Shown: piece by piece, positions 7,966 through 19,235 of the stretch
How positions within the stretch are numbered: position 1 is the first letter of the stretch
How the letters are laid out: each line of letters begins with the position of its first letter
NCBI GenBank assembly: GCA_934444645.1
Contig: CAKSCV010000010.1
Coordinates: 1 to 64,000, forward strand
Direction: 5' to 3'
Source of the DNA: an uncultured Eubacteriales bacterium
GTDB taxonomy: Bacteria > Bacillota > Clostridia > Oscillospirales > CAG-382
DNA length: 64,000 nt
Program-made: the position numbers and the translations under genes
Notes under the pieces: model-generated
What the model saw: the letters and a program-made list of their open reading frames with translations, nothing else
Database searches by the model: none
Told to the model about the DNA's origin: nothing

Positions 7966-9861
7966 ATGTTAGAAAATATCCGCTCACCGCAGGATATCAA
8001 GAATATGTCTGTCAAGGAGCTGAACGACCTTGCCGCTGAAATCCGTACAAAGATCATCGGTACCGTTTCGGAAACCGGCGGTCATCTCGGCTCGAACCTC
8101 GGACTTGTGGAAACAACGCTTGTTTTGCATAAGCTGTTCGATTTTCCAAGCGATAAACTGTTATTTGACGTCGGGCATCAGTGTTATACGCATAAACTGC
8201 TTACCGGACGGTTGGAAAGATTTGATACGCTGCGTCAAAGCGGCGGCATTTCCGGGTTTACCAATCGCTTTGAAAGTGACTACGATACGTTGACTGCAGG
8301 CCACAGCGGCTCCTCCATTTCAGCCGCCTTGGGCATTGCCATGGCAAATAAGCTCGAAAACAAAGATGCTTATACCGTGTGTGTTGTCGGCGATGGCTCT
8401 TTTACAAACGGAATGATATACGAGGCTTTGAATAATTGCAATAACAAAGAGCTGCGCTTGATCATCCTGTTAAACGACAACGAAATGTCCATTTCGCAGA
8501 ACGTCGGCAGCCTTGCCAACTATCTTTCCAAAATCCGTTCCAGCGGAAAGTATTACCGGTTTAAGCGGAATTTTCAAAAGGTTTTGCGCAAAATCCCGAA
8601 AATCGGCGAGCTTTCCATTTATTTTGCGCGACGGCTGAAAAATGCTGCCAAAAGCTTTTTCTATAAACAGCCGTTTTTTGAAGCCCTCGGCGTGAAGTAT
8701 TTGGGGCCGGTGGACGGCAATGATATCGAACGTTTGCAGGTGGTGTTAGAGGAAGCCAAAAAAAACACGTGCTGTACGCTTGTCCATATCAAAACCAAAA
8801 AAGGCTGTGGCTACAAATATGCCGAGGATAAACCGGAAAGCTATCATTCGGTCGGTGCGTTTGACCCGGATGAAGGCATTGCTGTTCCCGGCGGCAACGA
8901 TTATTCCTCCGTTTTCGGGAAAGCCTTGTGTGCACACGCCGCAAAAGACGAACGAATCTGCGCCATCACCGCGGCTATGCGCGACGGAACGGGCTTGCGT
9001 GCCTTTTCCGAGCAATTTCCCGAACGATTTTTTGATGTCGGCATCGCCGAAGAACATGCCGTTGCGTTTGCCGGCGGTCTTGCGGTCTCCGGACTTTTAC
9101 CGGTTTGTGCACTGTATTCGACCTTTGCCCAACGCACCTATGATCAGTTAATTCATGATGTGGCTTTGCAAAAGCTGCATATGGTGCTTGCACTTGATCG
9201 TGCCGGTTTTGTCGCCGGCGACGGCGAAACGCACCAGGGCGTTTTCGATTGTTCGTTCCTGTCGGAAATTCCCGGCGTGGAAATTTACGCACCGGACAGC
9301 TTTGAGGAACTTGAAACGGCTCTCACAAACGCTCTTGCAGGAACGGGTATCAGCGTTTTGCGTTATCCGCGCGGCGGCATGAGTACCTATGACCGCACGG
9401 CGTTTGTGCCGTTCAGTGCCCAAAGTGCTTCTTATTTTTCGGTCTGCGACCGGTTTTCGTCCCAAACGCCGGAGCTTGCTTTGGTTACCTATGGCAAAGA
9501 AACGGCGCAGGTGTTTGCGGCAGCAGAAAGCCTTTACAAAAAAGGACTTTCGATGCGTATCATCAAACTGTTCCGCGTGTTCCCGGTGAAGGAGTATGCT
9601 TCCTTTTTGTCGGAAGCGTTGAACGGTATTCCTCGGATTCTGTTTGCTGAAGAAGGTATTGAAACCGGCGGCATCGCGCACCAGATTGTGTCGGAGCTTG
9701 CTTTGATGCACTGCACGCCGGAGTTTTGTATTCATGCGGTCTCCTCGGAATTTCTGCCGCATGGATCGTATGACTATCTGCTTAGGCATTGCCGCTTGGA
9801 TGCTGAAAGCTTAGCGGAAGACGCGTTCGTTTTTGTGGGGAAGAACACACTTATAAAATAG
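7966..9861 (+). CDS. dxs: 1-deoxy-D-xylulose-5-phosphate synthase
   Basis: Dxs condenses pyruvate and glyceraldehyde 3-phosphate to DXP, the first step of the MEP isoprenoid pathway, using thiamine diphosphate in the cytoplasm. The protein is 631 residues, the usual length. Visible family motifs include GHLGSNLG and DVGHQCYTHKLLTGR near the N-terminus, GHSGSSISAALG, the TPP-binding VVGDGSFTNGMIYEALNN, the catalytic-domain segment DVGIAEEHAVAFAGGLA and DRAGFVAGDGETHQGVFD. The ATG at 7966 is preferred over the GTG at 7954 because AAGTGAG lies 7 bases before it. Its product feeds prenyl diphosphate synthesis, in which ispA at 40224-41162 acts. Confidence 0.97.
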   Translation: MLENIRSPQDIKNMSVKELNDLAAEIRTKIIGTVSETGGHLGSNLGLVETTLVLHKLFDFPSDKLLFDVGHQCYTHKLLTGRLERFDTLRQSGGISGFTNRFESDYDTLTAGHSGSSISAALGIAMANKLENKDAYTVCVVGDGSFTNGMIYEALNNCNNKELRLIILLNDNEMSISQNVGSLANYLSKIRSSGKYYRFKRNFQKVLRKIPKIGELSIYFARRLKNAAKSFFYKQPFFEALGVKYLGPVDGNDIERLQVVLEEAKKNTCCTLVHIKTKKGCGYKYAEDKPESYHSVGAFDPDEGIAVPGGNDYSSVFGKALCAHAAKDERICAITAAMRDGTGLRAFSEQFPERFFDVGIAEEHAVAFAGGLAVSGLLPVCALYSTFAQRTYDQLIHDVALQKLHMVLALDRAGFVAGDGETHQGVFDCSFLSEIPGVEIYAPDSFEELETALTNALAGTGISVLRYPRGGMSTYDRTAFVPFSAQSASYFSVCDRFSSQTPELALVTYGKETAQVFAAAESLYKKGLSMRIIKLFRVFPVKEYASFLSEALNGIPRILFAEEGIETGGIAHQIVSELALMHCTPEFCIHAVSSEFLPHGSYDYLLRHCRLDAESLAEDAFVFVGKNTLIK

Positions 9862-9873
9862 TATTTGCTTTTT

Positions 9874-9911
9874 ACGGAGCAGTTGCCGAAAGGGAATTGC
9901 TCCGTTATTTA
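9874..9911 (+). terminator. Intrinsic terminator of dxs
   Basis: Arms ACGGAGCA and TGCTCCGT with a 16-base loop, followed by a T-rich tail. Confidence 0.75.
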
Positions 9912-9933
9912 GTTTTCATAAGCCAACAACGGT

Positions 9934-9963
9934 AAGGGACTCCCGCTCGGCAGTCCCTTTCTA
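9934..9963 (+). terminator. Second terminator-like hairpin after dxs
   Basis: Arms AAGGGACT and AGTCCCTT around a 10-base loop, followed by TCTATTCC. It may back up the first terminator. Confidence 0.5.
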
Positions 9964-10029
9964 TTCCTCCTCCAATAGCACCCATCTTCGAAATTCACGA
10001 AATATTAACAAAATAAACCATAAATATTA

Positions 10030-10057
10030 TTGAATTTCCTCCGCCGCGTGGTACAAT
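10030..10057 (+). promoter_or_regulatory. Sigma-A promoter of the hrcA operon
   Basis: TTGAAT at 10030-10035, a 16-bp spacer and TACAAT at 10052-10057. The start of transcription falls just before the CIRCE element. Confidence 0.75.
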
Positions 10058-10068
10058 ATAGACAATGA

Positions 10069-10095
10069 TTAGCACTTGAACAAAACGAGTGCTAA
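10069..10095 (+). promoter_or_regulatory. CIRCE operator (HrcA binding site)
   Basis: TTAGCACTT, nine bases and GAGTGCTAA match the CIRCE inverted repeat with one changed base in the left arm. HrcA bound here represses its own operon, and heat shock titrates GroEL away from HrcA to relieve repression (established for this regulon). Confidence 0.95.
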
Positions 10096-10116
10096 AATTC
10101 AAAGGAGGGAGCGAGC

Positions 10117-11211
10117 ATGGAACTCAACGAACGAAAGTTAAAAATCCTAAAATCCATCGTTGACGAATACATTGACCACGGCGAACCGGTCGGGTCGAAG
10201 CATTTGCTCGAATACGGCAACTTCTCGCTGTCCTCCGCAACCATCCGCAACGAAATGAGCGACCTCGAAGAAATGGGGTATCTCGACAAGCCTCATGCTT
10301 CAGCCGGGCGCGTTCCGTCGGGCAGTGCGTACAGACTGTATGTCGATGAGCTTATGCGTGAGTATAAGGCATCGAAAGAACAGCTTGACCTGCTTGCCGA
10401 GCTGACGCGGTTCAAATCCGATGAGCTTGACAGCATCGTGAGCCGGGCGCGCAAGGTCATGTCGCGCATGACAAACTATGCGTCGCTGACGGTTGACCAA
10501 ACGCCGGGCGAATGCGTGGTGGAACGGTTTGATACCTTGGTCATCGATAAATCCAGTATGCTTCTTGTGATGATCCTGCCGGACGGTTCGGTCAACACAA
10601 AGCATATTGCCACCGGGCTTCCGATCAATGCAGCCGATGCGGCGACCATCAAAAATGCGCTGAATCTGAACCTTGCCGGAAAGCCGCTCGGAAATGTATC
10701 GCTTCCGGATATCATGAAGCTTGAAGAGCAGTTTGGCGACCTGCGGACGCTTGTCAATCCGCTTTTGCGCATTGCCTATGAAGCGTCGGCCGGCGGCGAC
10801 GGGAACAACGTTGAAGTGGATGGCATAACCAATTTGTTATCTTACCCGGAATTCAAGAATGTGGAACGGGTCAAAGATATACTCGGGCTTCTCGAAACCG
10901 ATGGGGCAGGGCTGAAAGAAATTTTGCCTGCCGCGGTCGATGCTTCGCCGGATAACCGCTTAAAGGTTTACATCGGCGACGATGAGGAGAATTCGGGGCT
11001 GTCCGACGCAAGCATTGTTTTCTGTTCCTTGCCTGTCGGCCGCAAGAATACCATTTTCGGAATCTTGGGACCGCGCCGCATGAATTATAAGAAAGCGACG
11101 GTTGCGCTGACAAGACTTGCACAGACCATGCAAAGCCTTTCCGATCAAGCGGACAATGCCGGCGGATCGGGAACGGTCATCGAGACAAAGGCCGATGAAG
11201 AAAAGCCTTAG
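10117..11211 (+). CDS. hrcA: Heat-inducible transcription repressor HrcA
   Basis: This 364-residue protein is the CIRCE-binding repressor of class I heat-shock genes. The N-terminal winged helix holds ERKLKILKSIVDEYI and the signature SSATIRNEMSDLEEMGYLD, followed by the conserved KPHASAGRVPS. The central GAF-like domain and C-terminal part are present at normal length. AAAGGAGGG precedes the ATG by about 7 bases. It is first in an operon with grpE, dnaK and dnaJ, all downstream of the CIRCE element that it should bind, giving autoregulation. Confidence 0.97.
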   Translation: MELNERKLKILKSIVDEYIDHGEPVGSKHLLEYGNFSLSSATIRNEMSDLEEMGYLDKPHASAGRVPSGSAYRLYVDELMREYKASKEQLDLLAELTRFKSDELDSIVSRARKVMSRMTNYASLTVDQTPGECVVERFDTLVIDKSSMLLVMILPDGSVNTKHIATGLPINAADAATIKNALNLNLAGKPLGNVSLPDIMKLEEQFGDLRTLVNPLLRIAYEASAGGDGNNVEVDGITNLLSYPEFKNVERVKDILGLLETDGAGLKEILPAAVDASPDNRLKVYIGDDEENSGLSDASIVFCSLPVGRKNTIFGILGPRRMNYKKATVALTRLAQTMQSLSDQADNAGGSGTVIETKADEEKP

Positions 11212-11246
11212 CATGGAGATTTGAAACTATTACAGAAGGTGAGAAT

Positions 11247-13710
<2,464 letters not shown>

Positions 13711-13740
13711 TTTTGCGTTTCCGCTTGCGGAAAGCATCAA

Positions 13741-13769
13741 GGCAGTCGCTGACAAAAGCAGCGACTGCC
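13741..13769 (+). other. Perfect 11-bp hairpin between dnaK and dnaJ
   Basis: Arms GGCAGTCGCTG and CAGCGACTGCC around a 7-base loop, with no T-run after it. A smaller hairpin (TTTCCGC/GCGGAAA, about 13718-13733) precedes it. It may stabilise dnaK mRNA or reduce transcription into dnaJ; it is not a standard terminator. Confidence 0.7.
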
Positions 13770-13799
13770 CTAAACTTGTATTTTAAGGAACTTTCGATT

Positions 13800-14960
13800 A
13801 TGGCAGAGAAAAAAGATTATTATGAAGTCTTAGGCATCAAAAAAGGCGCAAGTGACGAAGAAATCAAAAAAGCTTACCGCCAGATGGCAAAAAAATACCA
13901 TCCGGACTTGAACAAGGGCGACGCGAATGCCGAACAGATGTTCAAGGATGTCAACGAAGCCTACAGCGTGCTTTCCGATCCGCAGAAAAAAGCGCGTTAT
14001 GACCAATATGGCCATGCCGGTGTTGATCCGAGCTACGGCGCAGGCGGGGCAGGCGGAGCCGGTTTCGGCGGCTTTGGCGGCGGTTTTGATGACTTGGGCG
14101 ATATCTTCTCTTCAATTTTCGGCGGCGGCTTCGGCGGTGGAAACACGTCGGCAAGACGCAATGCGCCGATGCGCGGCGAGGATCGCGAAGTGCGCGTAAA
14201 CCTGACCTTTGAGGAAGCGGCGTTCGGATGCAGTAAGGATATCAAATTTTACCGTATTGAAGTCTGTCCGGATTGCTCAGGCAGCGGTGCGGCAAAGGGA
14301 ACATCCCCGACAACCTGTTCGGCTTGCTCCGGGACGGGACGCGTCCGTGTTCAGCAGCGCACACCGTTCGGAGTTATGCAGACCGAACGTATTTGCGAGA
14401 AATGTTCGGGAACGGGTAAGATAATTACCAATCCCTGCTCAACCTGTTCCGGCAAAGGCACGGTACGCAAGCTCAAAAACTTTACCGTCAACATTCCTGC
14501 CGGTATTGACGATGGACAAAGCATTACACTTCGCGCACAGGGCGATGCCGGAAAGAACGGCGGTCCGAACGGCGATTTGTACGTAACCGTTTCGATTGCA
14601 AAGCACAAGATTTTCAACCGCGACGGCATGAACGTGTTCTATGAAATTCCGATTACTTTTGCCGAAGCTTCTCTCGGCGCGACCATTCGTATCCCGACAC
14701 TGGAGGGCACAGAGGACTATGTCATCCCGGAGGGAACACAGCCCGGAACGGTTTTCACCTTGAAGAACCGCGGCATCACCGAAGTGCGCGGCACACGCCG
14801 CGGCAACCTCAGCTTCCGTGTAAACGTGGAAGTGCCGAAAAACCTCACACAAAAACAAAAAGACCTGCTAAAGGCCTTCGCGGATTCGTGCGGAGAGAAG
14901 AACAACGCGCAAAAGAAGAATTTCTTCGATAAGCTGCGCGATACTTTCAAAAACATATAA
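13800..14960 (+). CDS. dnaJ: Chaperone DnaJ (Hsp40)
   Basis: This 386-residue co-chaperone stimulates DnaK ATPase. The J domain begins KKDYYEVLG and holds the HPD motif in [12 protein letters not shown] Gly/Phe-rich linker follows ([14 protein letters not shown]). Four zinc-binding repeats are visible: [24 protein letters not shown] and CSTCSGKG. Two C-terminal substrate domains complete a type I DnaJ. The ATG at 13800 is chosen because AAGGAA lies just upstream and the protein begins [12 protein letters not shown]; the frame extends farther upstream without a stop but with no family similarity. It ends in a strong terminator. Confidence 0.97.
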   Translation: MAEKKDYYEVLGIKKGASDEEIKKAYRQMAKKYHPDLNKGDANAEQMFKDVNEAYSVLSDPQKKARYDQYGHAGVDPSYGAGGAGGAGFGGFGGGFDDLGDIFSSIFGGGFGGGNTSARRNAPMRGEDREVRVNLTFEEAAFGCSKDIKFYRIEVCPDCSGSGAAKGTSPTTCSACSGTGRVRVQQRTPFGVMQTERICEKCSGTGKIITNPCSTCSGKGTVRKLKNFTVNIPAGIDDGQSITLRAQGDAGKNGGPNGDLYVTVSIAKHKIFNRDGMNVFYEIPITFAEASLGATIRIPTLEGTEDYVIPEGTQPGTVFTLKNRGITEVRGTRRGNLSFRVNVEVPKNLTQKQKDLLKAFADSCGEKNNAQKKNFFDKLRDTFKNI

Positions 14961-14965
14961 AAATT

Positions 14966-15006
14966 GCGCCGCAGGACGATAAAATCCTGCGGCGCTGTTG
15001 TTTTTT
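14966..15006. terminator. Bidirectional intrinsic terminator after dnaJ and the ABC exporter
   Basis: Perfect 11-bp arms GCGCCGCAGGA and TCCTGCGGCGC around an 8-base loop, with T-runs on both strands. It serves dnaJ and the convergent ABC gene, whose stop codon overlaps its tail. Confidence 0.9.
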
Positions 15007-16870
15007 ATACGCTTTGGAGCGTCTGCATTTTATAAAATTCGCCTTTCTTTTCCATCAGTTCTTCGAATGTACCGATTTCGGCGCAAACGCCGCTTTTAAT
15101 GACCGCAATACGGTCGGCATCGCGAATGGTGGATAAGCGGTGCGCGACGATGAAGGTCGTGCGATCCTTGGAAAGGTTGTTGATGGCCTTTTGGATTTCC
15201 TTTTCGGAAACACTGTCAAGCGCACTGGTGGCTTCGTCGAAAATGATGACCTTCGGGTCGCGGATAAGCGCACGGGCAATTGAAAGACGCTGCCGTTGAC
15301 CGCCGGAAAGGTTGGCACCGTGTTCTTCGAGCGGCGTATCAACACCTTGCGGCAGGGAACCGATAAACTCGGTAAGACGAGCGGCATCGAGCACTTTATT
15401 CAATTGTTCTTCCGAAACATTTGTCATGCCGTAGGTAATATTTTCGCGGATCGTGCCGGTAAACATCACGCTGTTCTGCGGAACGACGGCGAGGTTCTTG
15501 CGGTATGTATGGAGGTTGATAGTTGTGATATCGTGACCGTCCACAAGCACCTGCCCGGATTTCGGCAGATTGAAGCCGAGAACCAAGTTAAGAAGCGTCG
15601 ATTTGCCTGAGCCGGATTCACCGACAATGGCAATCGTTTCGCCGGCATTGACTTTCAGATTGAGCCCGCGAAGAAGCGGCTGATTGTCCTCGTAGGAAAA
15701 TTCAACGTCTTTGAATTCGTATTCGCCTTTCAGGTCGGTTATTTCAAACTTGCCGCGGTTGTCTTCGATATCGCTGGCACCCAAAATTTCGCCGATGGAG
15801 GAAATCGATTCAAAGCCCTTGGTGATAATCGGCATAAGACCGATCAGGGTCGAAACCTGTCCGGTCAGGGTCGAGAAATACGACTGATACATGGAAATGT
15901 CGCCTATCTCGATCTGTCCCTTAATGGCAAGAAATACCGAAAAGACCAGACATAAGAGCTGGAACAGCTGGAAAATGACCCATGAGCAAGCACCGAACAG
16001 CGCTTGAATGACGTCTAAGTGGAAGCCGGTGGTTGCAACCTTGTTCAACAGCGTGGTCATCTTGTGAACCTCGCGGTTTTCCAGTGCGTGTGCACGCGTG
16101 ATCTGCGTCATTTCCACCATGTCCATAAGGTTTGCGGAGGTTGCCTCCATGCCTTTGCGGAATTCGCGGTTGTTGCGTTTAATCGGTTCGCGGAAGGCAC
16201 GCATGGTGAGCGTTGCAGCCGGAATACACATGACAAAAAAGGCAAAAATCGTCATGTTGCGTGTGACGACAACAATAAGCGCTGTAATCATGTTGAGTGC
16301 TACTTGCGGAATAATCGTAAAGAGCTGGGAAGAAAGCGATTGAACGGTCTCAACATCGCGCATGAGCTTTGACTGAATGCGGCCGGACTGCATTTCTTTA
16401 TGGAAGGAGATCGAAAGCTGCTGCAATTTTCGCACAAGCGCACCGCGCAGACCGACTTCGACTTTTCGCATGACGCTGCTTTGCAGGCGCACGCGGATGA
16501 TGTTGGTCGGAATGTTTAGAAACAGCAGAGCAACAAGAACACCGACATTGATGAATATCTCACGTAAATAGTTGAATGTTTCTCCGCCCAAAACGCGCAC
16601 GACCACATTGATTAAGTTTGCCGTAACGATCGGTATGGTGATGTGCGGCAGCGTTGCAATGCCATAAAAAATGACCGATAAAAGAAGCTGCCAAGGATAC
16701 CTCTTGTACATGACTAGTAAGATCTTTAAGGTACTCTTGGATGTTCCCGAATAGGCTTCAATAAACTCCTTTTCGAGAATCCTTGCTTCTTCATCGGTAA
16801 ATGTTTGTGTGTGAGAGGCCGGAATCGGCTTTTTTCGGTGGGGAATTCGCATATGGCTGTGTTGTTTCAT
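15005..16870 (-). CDS. ABC exporter half-transporter (MsbA/LmrA type)
   Basis: This 621-residue protein has an N-terminal ABC transmembrane domain of about six helices (about residues 55-340) and a C-terminal nucleotide-binding domain. Visible motifs are Walker A GESGSGKST, the Q-loop region VPQNSVMFTGTIREN, the signature LSGGQRQRLSIARAL, Walker B VIIFDEATSALD and the H-loop FIVAHRLST. It must dimerise to work and exports a lipid, peptide or drug; the substrate cannot be predicted. A long cytoplasmic N-terminal extension of about 55 residues with basic residues is present. GGAGGGC precedes the ATG. It has its own promoter and no operon partner. Confidence 0.92.
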   Translation of the reverse strand: MKQHSHMRIPHRKKPIPASHTQTFTDEEARILEKEFIEAYSGTSKSTLKILLVMYKRYPWQLLLSVIFYGIATLPHITIPIVTANLINVVVRVLGGETFNYLREIFINVGVLVALLFLNIPTNIIRVRLQSSVMRKVEVGLRGALVRKLQQLSISFHKEMQSGRIQSKLMRDVETVQSLSSQLFTIIPQVALNMITALIVVVTRNMTIFAFFVMCIPAATLTMRAFREPIKRNNREFRKGMEATSANLMDMVEMTQITRAHALENREVHKMTTLLNKVATTGFHLDVIQALFGACSWVIFQLFQLLCLVFSVFLAIKGQIEIGDISMYQSYFSTLTGQVSTLIGLMPIITKGFESISSIGEILGASDIEDNRGKFEITDLKGEYEFKDVEFSYEDNQPLLRGLNLKVNAGETIAIVGESGSGKSTLLNLVLGFNLPKSGQVLVDGHDITTINLHTYRKNLAVVPQNSVMFTGTIRENITYGMTNVSEEQLNKVLDAARLTEFIGSLPQGVDTPLEEHGANLSGGQRQRLSIARALIRDPKVIIFDEATSALDSVSEKEIQKAINNLSKDRTTFIVAHRLSTIRDADRIAVIKSGVCAEIGTFEELMEKKGEFYKMQTLQSV

Positions 16871-16951
16871 AAGATTGCCCTCCGTCGCTGATATAATTTA
16901 CAGCGTAAGACGATAGGTCGTGTTTTTTACCCGTCCTTTCCGGGTATGGGT

Positions 16952-16980
16952 ATCATAGCATTAAATTCCGGCAATGTCAA
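16952..16980 (-). promoter_or_regulatory. Sigma-A promoter of the ABC exporter
   Basis: On the minus strand, TTGACA (16975-16980), a 17-bp spacer and TATGAT (16952-16957). The leader of about 75 bases contains a short hairpin ACCCG/CGGGT at about 16929-16946. Confidence 0.82.
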
Positions 16981-17071
16981 TACTTTTTGCAAAAATGTTG
17001 AAAAATAATTTTTTTGACAAACAGTAAGCAAACCAAAACGTAAATAATAGATTAAAAGCCAACGAAAATCG

Positions 17072-17100
17072 TTGACAGAACACGAAATAAAAGCTATAAT
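17072..17100 (+). promoter_or_regulatory. Consensus sigma-A promoter of the ydjGHI-like operon
   Basis: TTGACA at 17072-17077, a 17-bp spacer and TATAAT at 17095-17100, a perfect consensus. Transcription would start near 17107, about 29 bases before the proposed CTG start codon. Confidence 0.88.
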
Positions 17101-17135
17101 ACATAGTATATTACTATGGAAAGTGGTGGCTTTCT

Positions 17136-18224
17136 CTGAATACAATCAAAACCTATCCGTGTCCGTGCTGCGGTGCCTCGCTTGCCTATGACGGTTCGTC
17201 GCAGAGTCTGCATTGCGCCTCATGCGGTAACGACTATACGCCCGAAACCTTGCAGCAGATTTTTGATGCCGATAACCGCACGAGCGGGGAGTCCGCTTAT
17301 GATTGGACAAAATATGAACCGCGCACGTTCGGAACGACCGAAAGTGAAGGCTTGCGCACGTATACGTGTCCGGCCTGCGGTGCGGAAATCACCGGTTCTG
17401 CATCGATGGGTGCGACGATCTGCCCGTACTGCGGCAATGCGGCCATCGTGGAAAATCAATTTGCCGGAACCTATCAGCCGGATTATATCGTACCGTTCCG
17501 CATCGATAAAAAAGCAGCCATGCAGAGCTTTGAAGCGACCTGTAAAAGACTGCCGTTTTTGCCGGATGAATTTAAGAATAAACGAAAAATCGAAGAAATG
17601 AGCGGCGTTTATGTGCCGTTTTGGATGTTTGACTGTCAAGCAAACGCAGCCATTGCCTATCGCGGTGAGCGTAACAGCTATTGGAGCGATTCGGAAAATG
17701 ATTATGTGAAAACCGATCATTATAAGCTTTTCCGTTCCGGCACGCTCGATTTTGAAAACCTCCCGGTCGACGCCTCCAAAAAAGCGGATGATGCCTATAT
17801 GGATGCGCTTGAGCCCTATAATCTGGGAGAGGCAGTGCGGTTTGACACAGGCTATCTTGCCGGTTTTCTTGCCGATAAATACGATGTGTCGGATTCCGAA
17901 AGCGAATCGCGTGCCAACGCCCGTATCAAAGCGACCACCGAAAGTACCTTTGCCGGAACGGTCGACGGTTTTTCCGGTGTTGCTCCGGAAAGCTCCAAGA
18001 TAAGCTTTTCGGACGGCAAAGTCCGTTATTCCATGCTGCCGGTTTGGATGCTTCATATCGCCTATGACGGTCAAAACTATGCCTATGCCATTAACGGTCA
18101 AACCGGAAAAGTGGTCGGTTCATTCCCGGTTTCCAAAAAAAAGAGAAATTTGTATTTTCTGAAAGCCTTCGGAATCGGCGTTGCGGTCATGGCGGCTGTT
18201 TTAGCCTTGATCACGCTGTTATAG
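17136..18224 (+). CDS. YdjG-like membrane-anchored zinc-ribbon protein, probable CTG start
   Basis: This roughly 362-residue protein begins with two zinc-ribbon units: CPCCGASLAYDG...CASCG near the N-terminus and CPACGAEITGS...CPYCG around residues 82-105. A domain with YVPFWMFDC follows, and one hydrophobic segment near the C-terminus (FGIGVAVMAAVLALITLL) anchors it in the membrane. The frame is open only from 17100. Within it the first NTG codon is CTG at 17136, 6 bases after GTGGTGG; the next one (CTG at 17208) lies inside the first ribbon, and the later TTG at 17250 would remove that whole ribbon, so a CTG start is inferred. Gene order with a TPM protein and an SPFH protein matches Bacillus ydjG-ydjH-ydjI, a membrane-stress module. 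Confidence 0.8.
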   Translation: MNTIKTYPCPCCGASLAYDGSSQSLHCASCGNDYTPETLQQIFDADNRTSGESAYDWTKYEPRTFGTTESEGLRTYTCPACGAEITGSASMGATICPYCGNAAIVENQFAGTYQPDYIVPFRIDKKAAMQSFEATCKRLPFLPDEFKNKRKIEEMSGVYVPFWMFDCQANAAIAYRGERNSYWSDSENDYVKTDHYKLFRSGTLDFENLPVDASKKADDAYMDALEPYNLGEAVRFDTGYLAGFLADKYDVSDSESESRANARIKATTESTFAGTVDGFSGVAPESSKISFSDGKVRYSMLPVWMLHIAYDGQNYAYAINGQTGKVVGSFPVSKKKRNLYFLKAFGIGVAVMAAVLALITLL

Positions 18225-18236
18225 GAGGTGGAAAAC

Positions 18237-19163
18237 ATGAAAAAGTTAATTTTACGGAATGTCGTTTGCCTTCTTGTTCTTGTTTGCTTTGCGCTGCCGG
18301 TAAGTGCTGCGGAATATATGTCCGATCATCTTTCGGATTCTGTCGGCTATGACAGCATTCCGAATTCGGCTTTTGTGTATGACTTTGCCGGTTATCTGAC
18401 CGATGAGCAGGTCGAAACGCTTGAAACCGAGCTTTCGCAGACCGCTGACACACTTACGGTCTATATCCGCATTGTGACCGAAGACGAAATGAGCGAATAC
18501 AGCAAGGAAACGGCGGCCAATACCTATTATAACGCCTTGAATGACACCGGAAACGGCGAACTGCCGGGCATTCTGTTATACGTTTGCCGCTCGGAGCGCG
18601 TGTATTACGTCACTGCGTCGGACAATGTGTTTAACGATGAAATGATCACAGCCTTGGAAGATAAATTCGTGCCGTATATGCGAGAGGACAACTATTTTGA
18701 AGCGTTCGAAGCCTATCTCGACGAAGCGGTGGTGCAAATCAAAAAATATCACGGGGATACGCCGCATTTCCCGGTTGACCCGTATCCGAACGGGGTGGGC
18801 AACGAAAATCTTGGTGCAATCGACAACCCGGATGACGAATTTCATGCTTCGGACATTGTGTATTTGCTCTTTAACCCGGTTGTGTTTATCGTTGTCATTG
18901 TTGTTCCGCTGTTAGTCGCGTTGTTTTTGACGCATTTGAAAGTGAAACAGATGAATACGGCAGTCAAGAAAACAACGGCAGATTCCTTTGTCAAACGAGA
19001 AAGCTTAAATTTAACCGAATCGCGTGACATTTTCCTGTATTCCACCGTGGTCTGCAAGCCGAAGCCCAAGGATCCGCCCGAAAATCATTCAAGCGGCGGC
19101 AGCAGCGGCTTTTCCGGCGGTGGCGGCAGCAGCGGACGCGTCGGTCACGGCGGAAGCTTTTAA
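18237..19163 (+). CDS. YdjH-like TPM-domain membrane protein
   Basis: This 308-residue protein has a signal peptide (KKLILRNVVCLLVLV...SAAE) and an extracellular TPM (TLP18.3/Psb32) domain recognisable from SAFVYDFAGYLTDEQVETLE and GILLYVCRSERVYYV. One transmembrane helix (NPVVFIVVIVVPLLVALFL, about residues 222-242) leads to a cytoplasmic tail ending in a Gly/Ser-rich stretch. The ATG at 18237 has AGGAGG 8 bases upstream and lies 12 bases after the zinc-ribbon gene. TPM proteins occur in membrane and photosystem quality control; here it is probably the membrane partner of the SPFH protein downstream. Confidence 0.87.
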   Translation: MKKLILRNVVCLLVLVCFALPVSAAEYMSDHLSDSVGYDSIPNSAFVYDFAGYLTDEQVETLETELSQTADTLTVYIRIVTEDEMSEYSKETAANTYYNALNDTGNGELPGILLYVCRSERVYYVTASDNVFNDEMITALEDKFVPYMREDNYFEAFEAYLDEAVVQIKKYHGDTPHFPVDPYPNGVGNENLGAIDNPDDEFHASDIVYLLFNPVVFIVVIVVPLLVALFLTHLKVKQMNTAVKKTTADSFVKRESLNLTESRDIFLYSTVVCKPKPKDPPENHSSGGSSGFSGGGGSSGRVGHGGSF

Positions 19164-19235
19164 TGCATACGAAACACACGAAATGAATCTATAACCAAAA
19201 CTTATAATATTGCCAGTACGGCAGGAGGTATACTT

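Noticed and set aside
17220..18101. Minus-strand open frame of 293 codons within the zinc-ribbon gene
   Set aside because: Antisense shadow of a protein with visible zinc ribbons, and no own ribosome site or promoter.
19203..19208. TATAAT before the SPFH gene, as an internal promoter
   Set aside because: No -35 at the correct distance; the gene is sufficiently explained by the upstream operon promoter.
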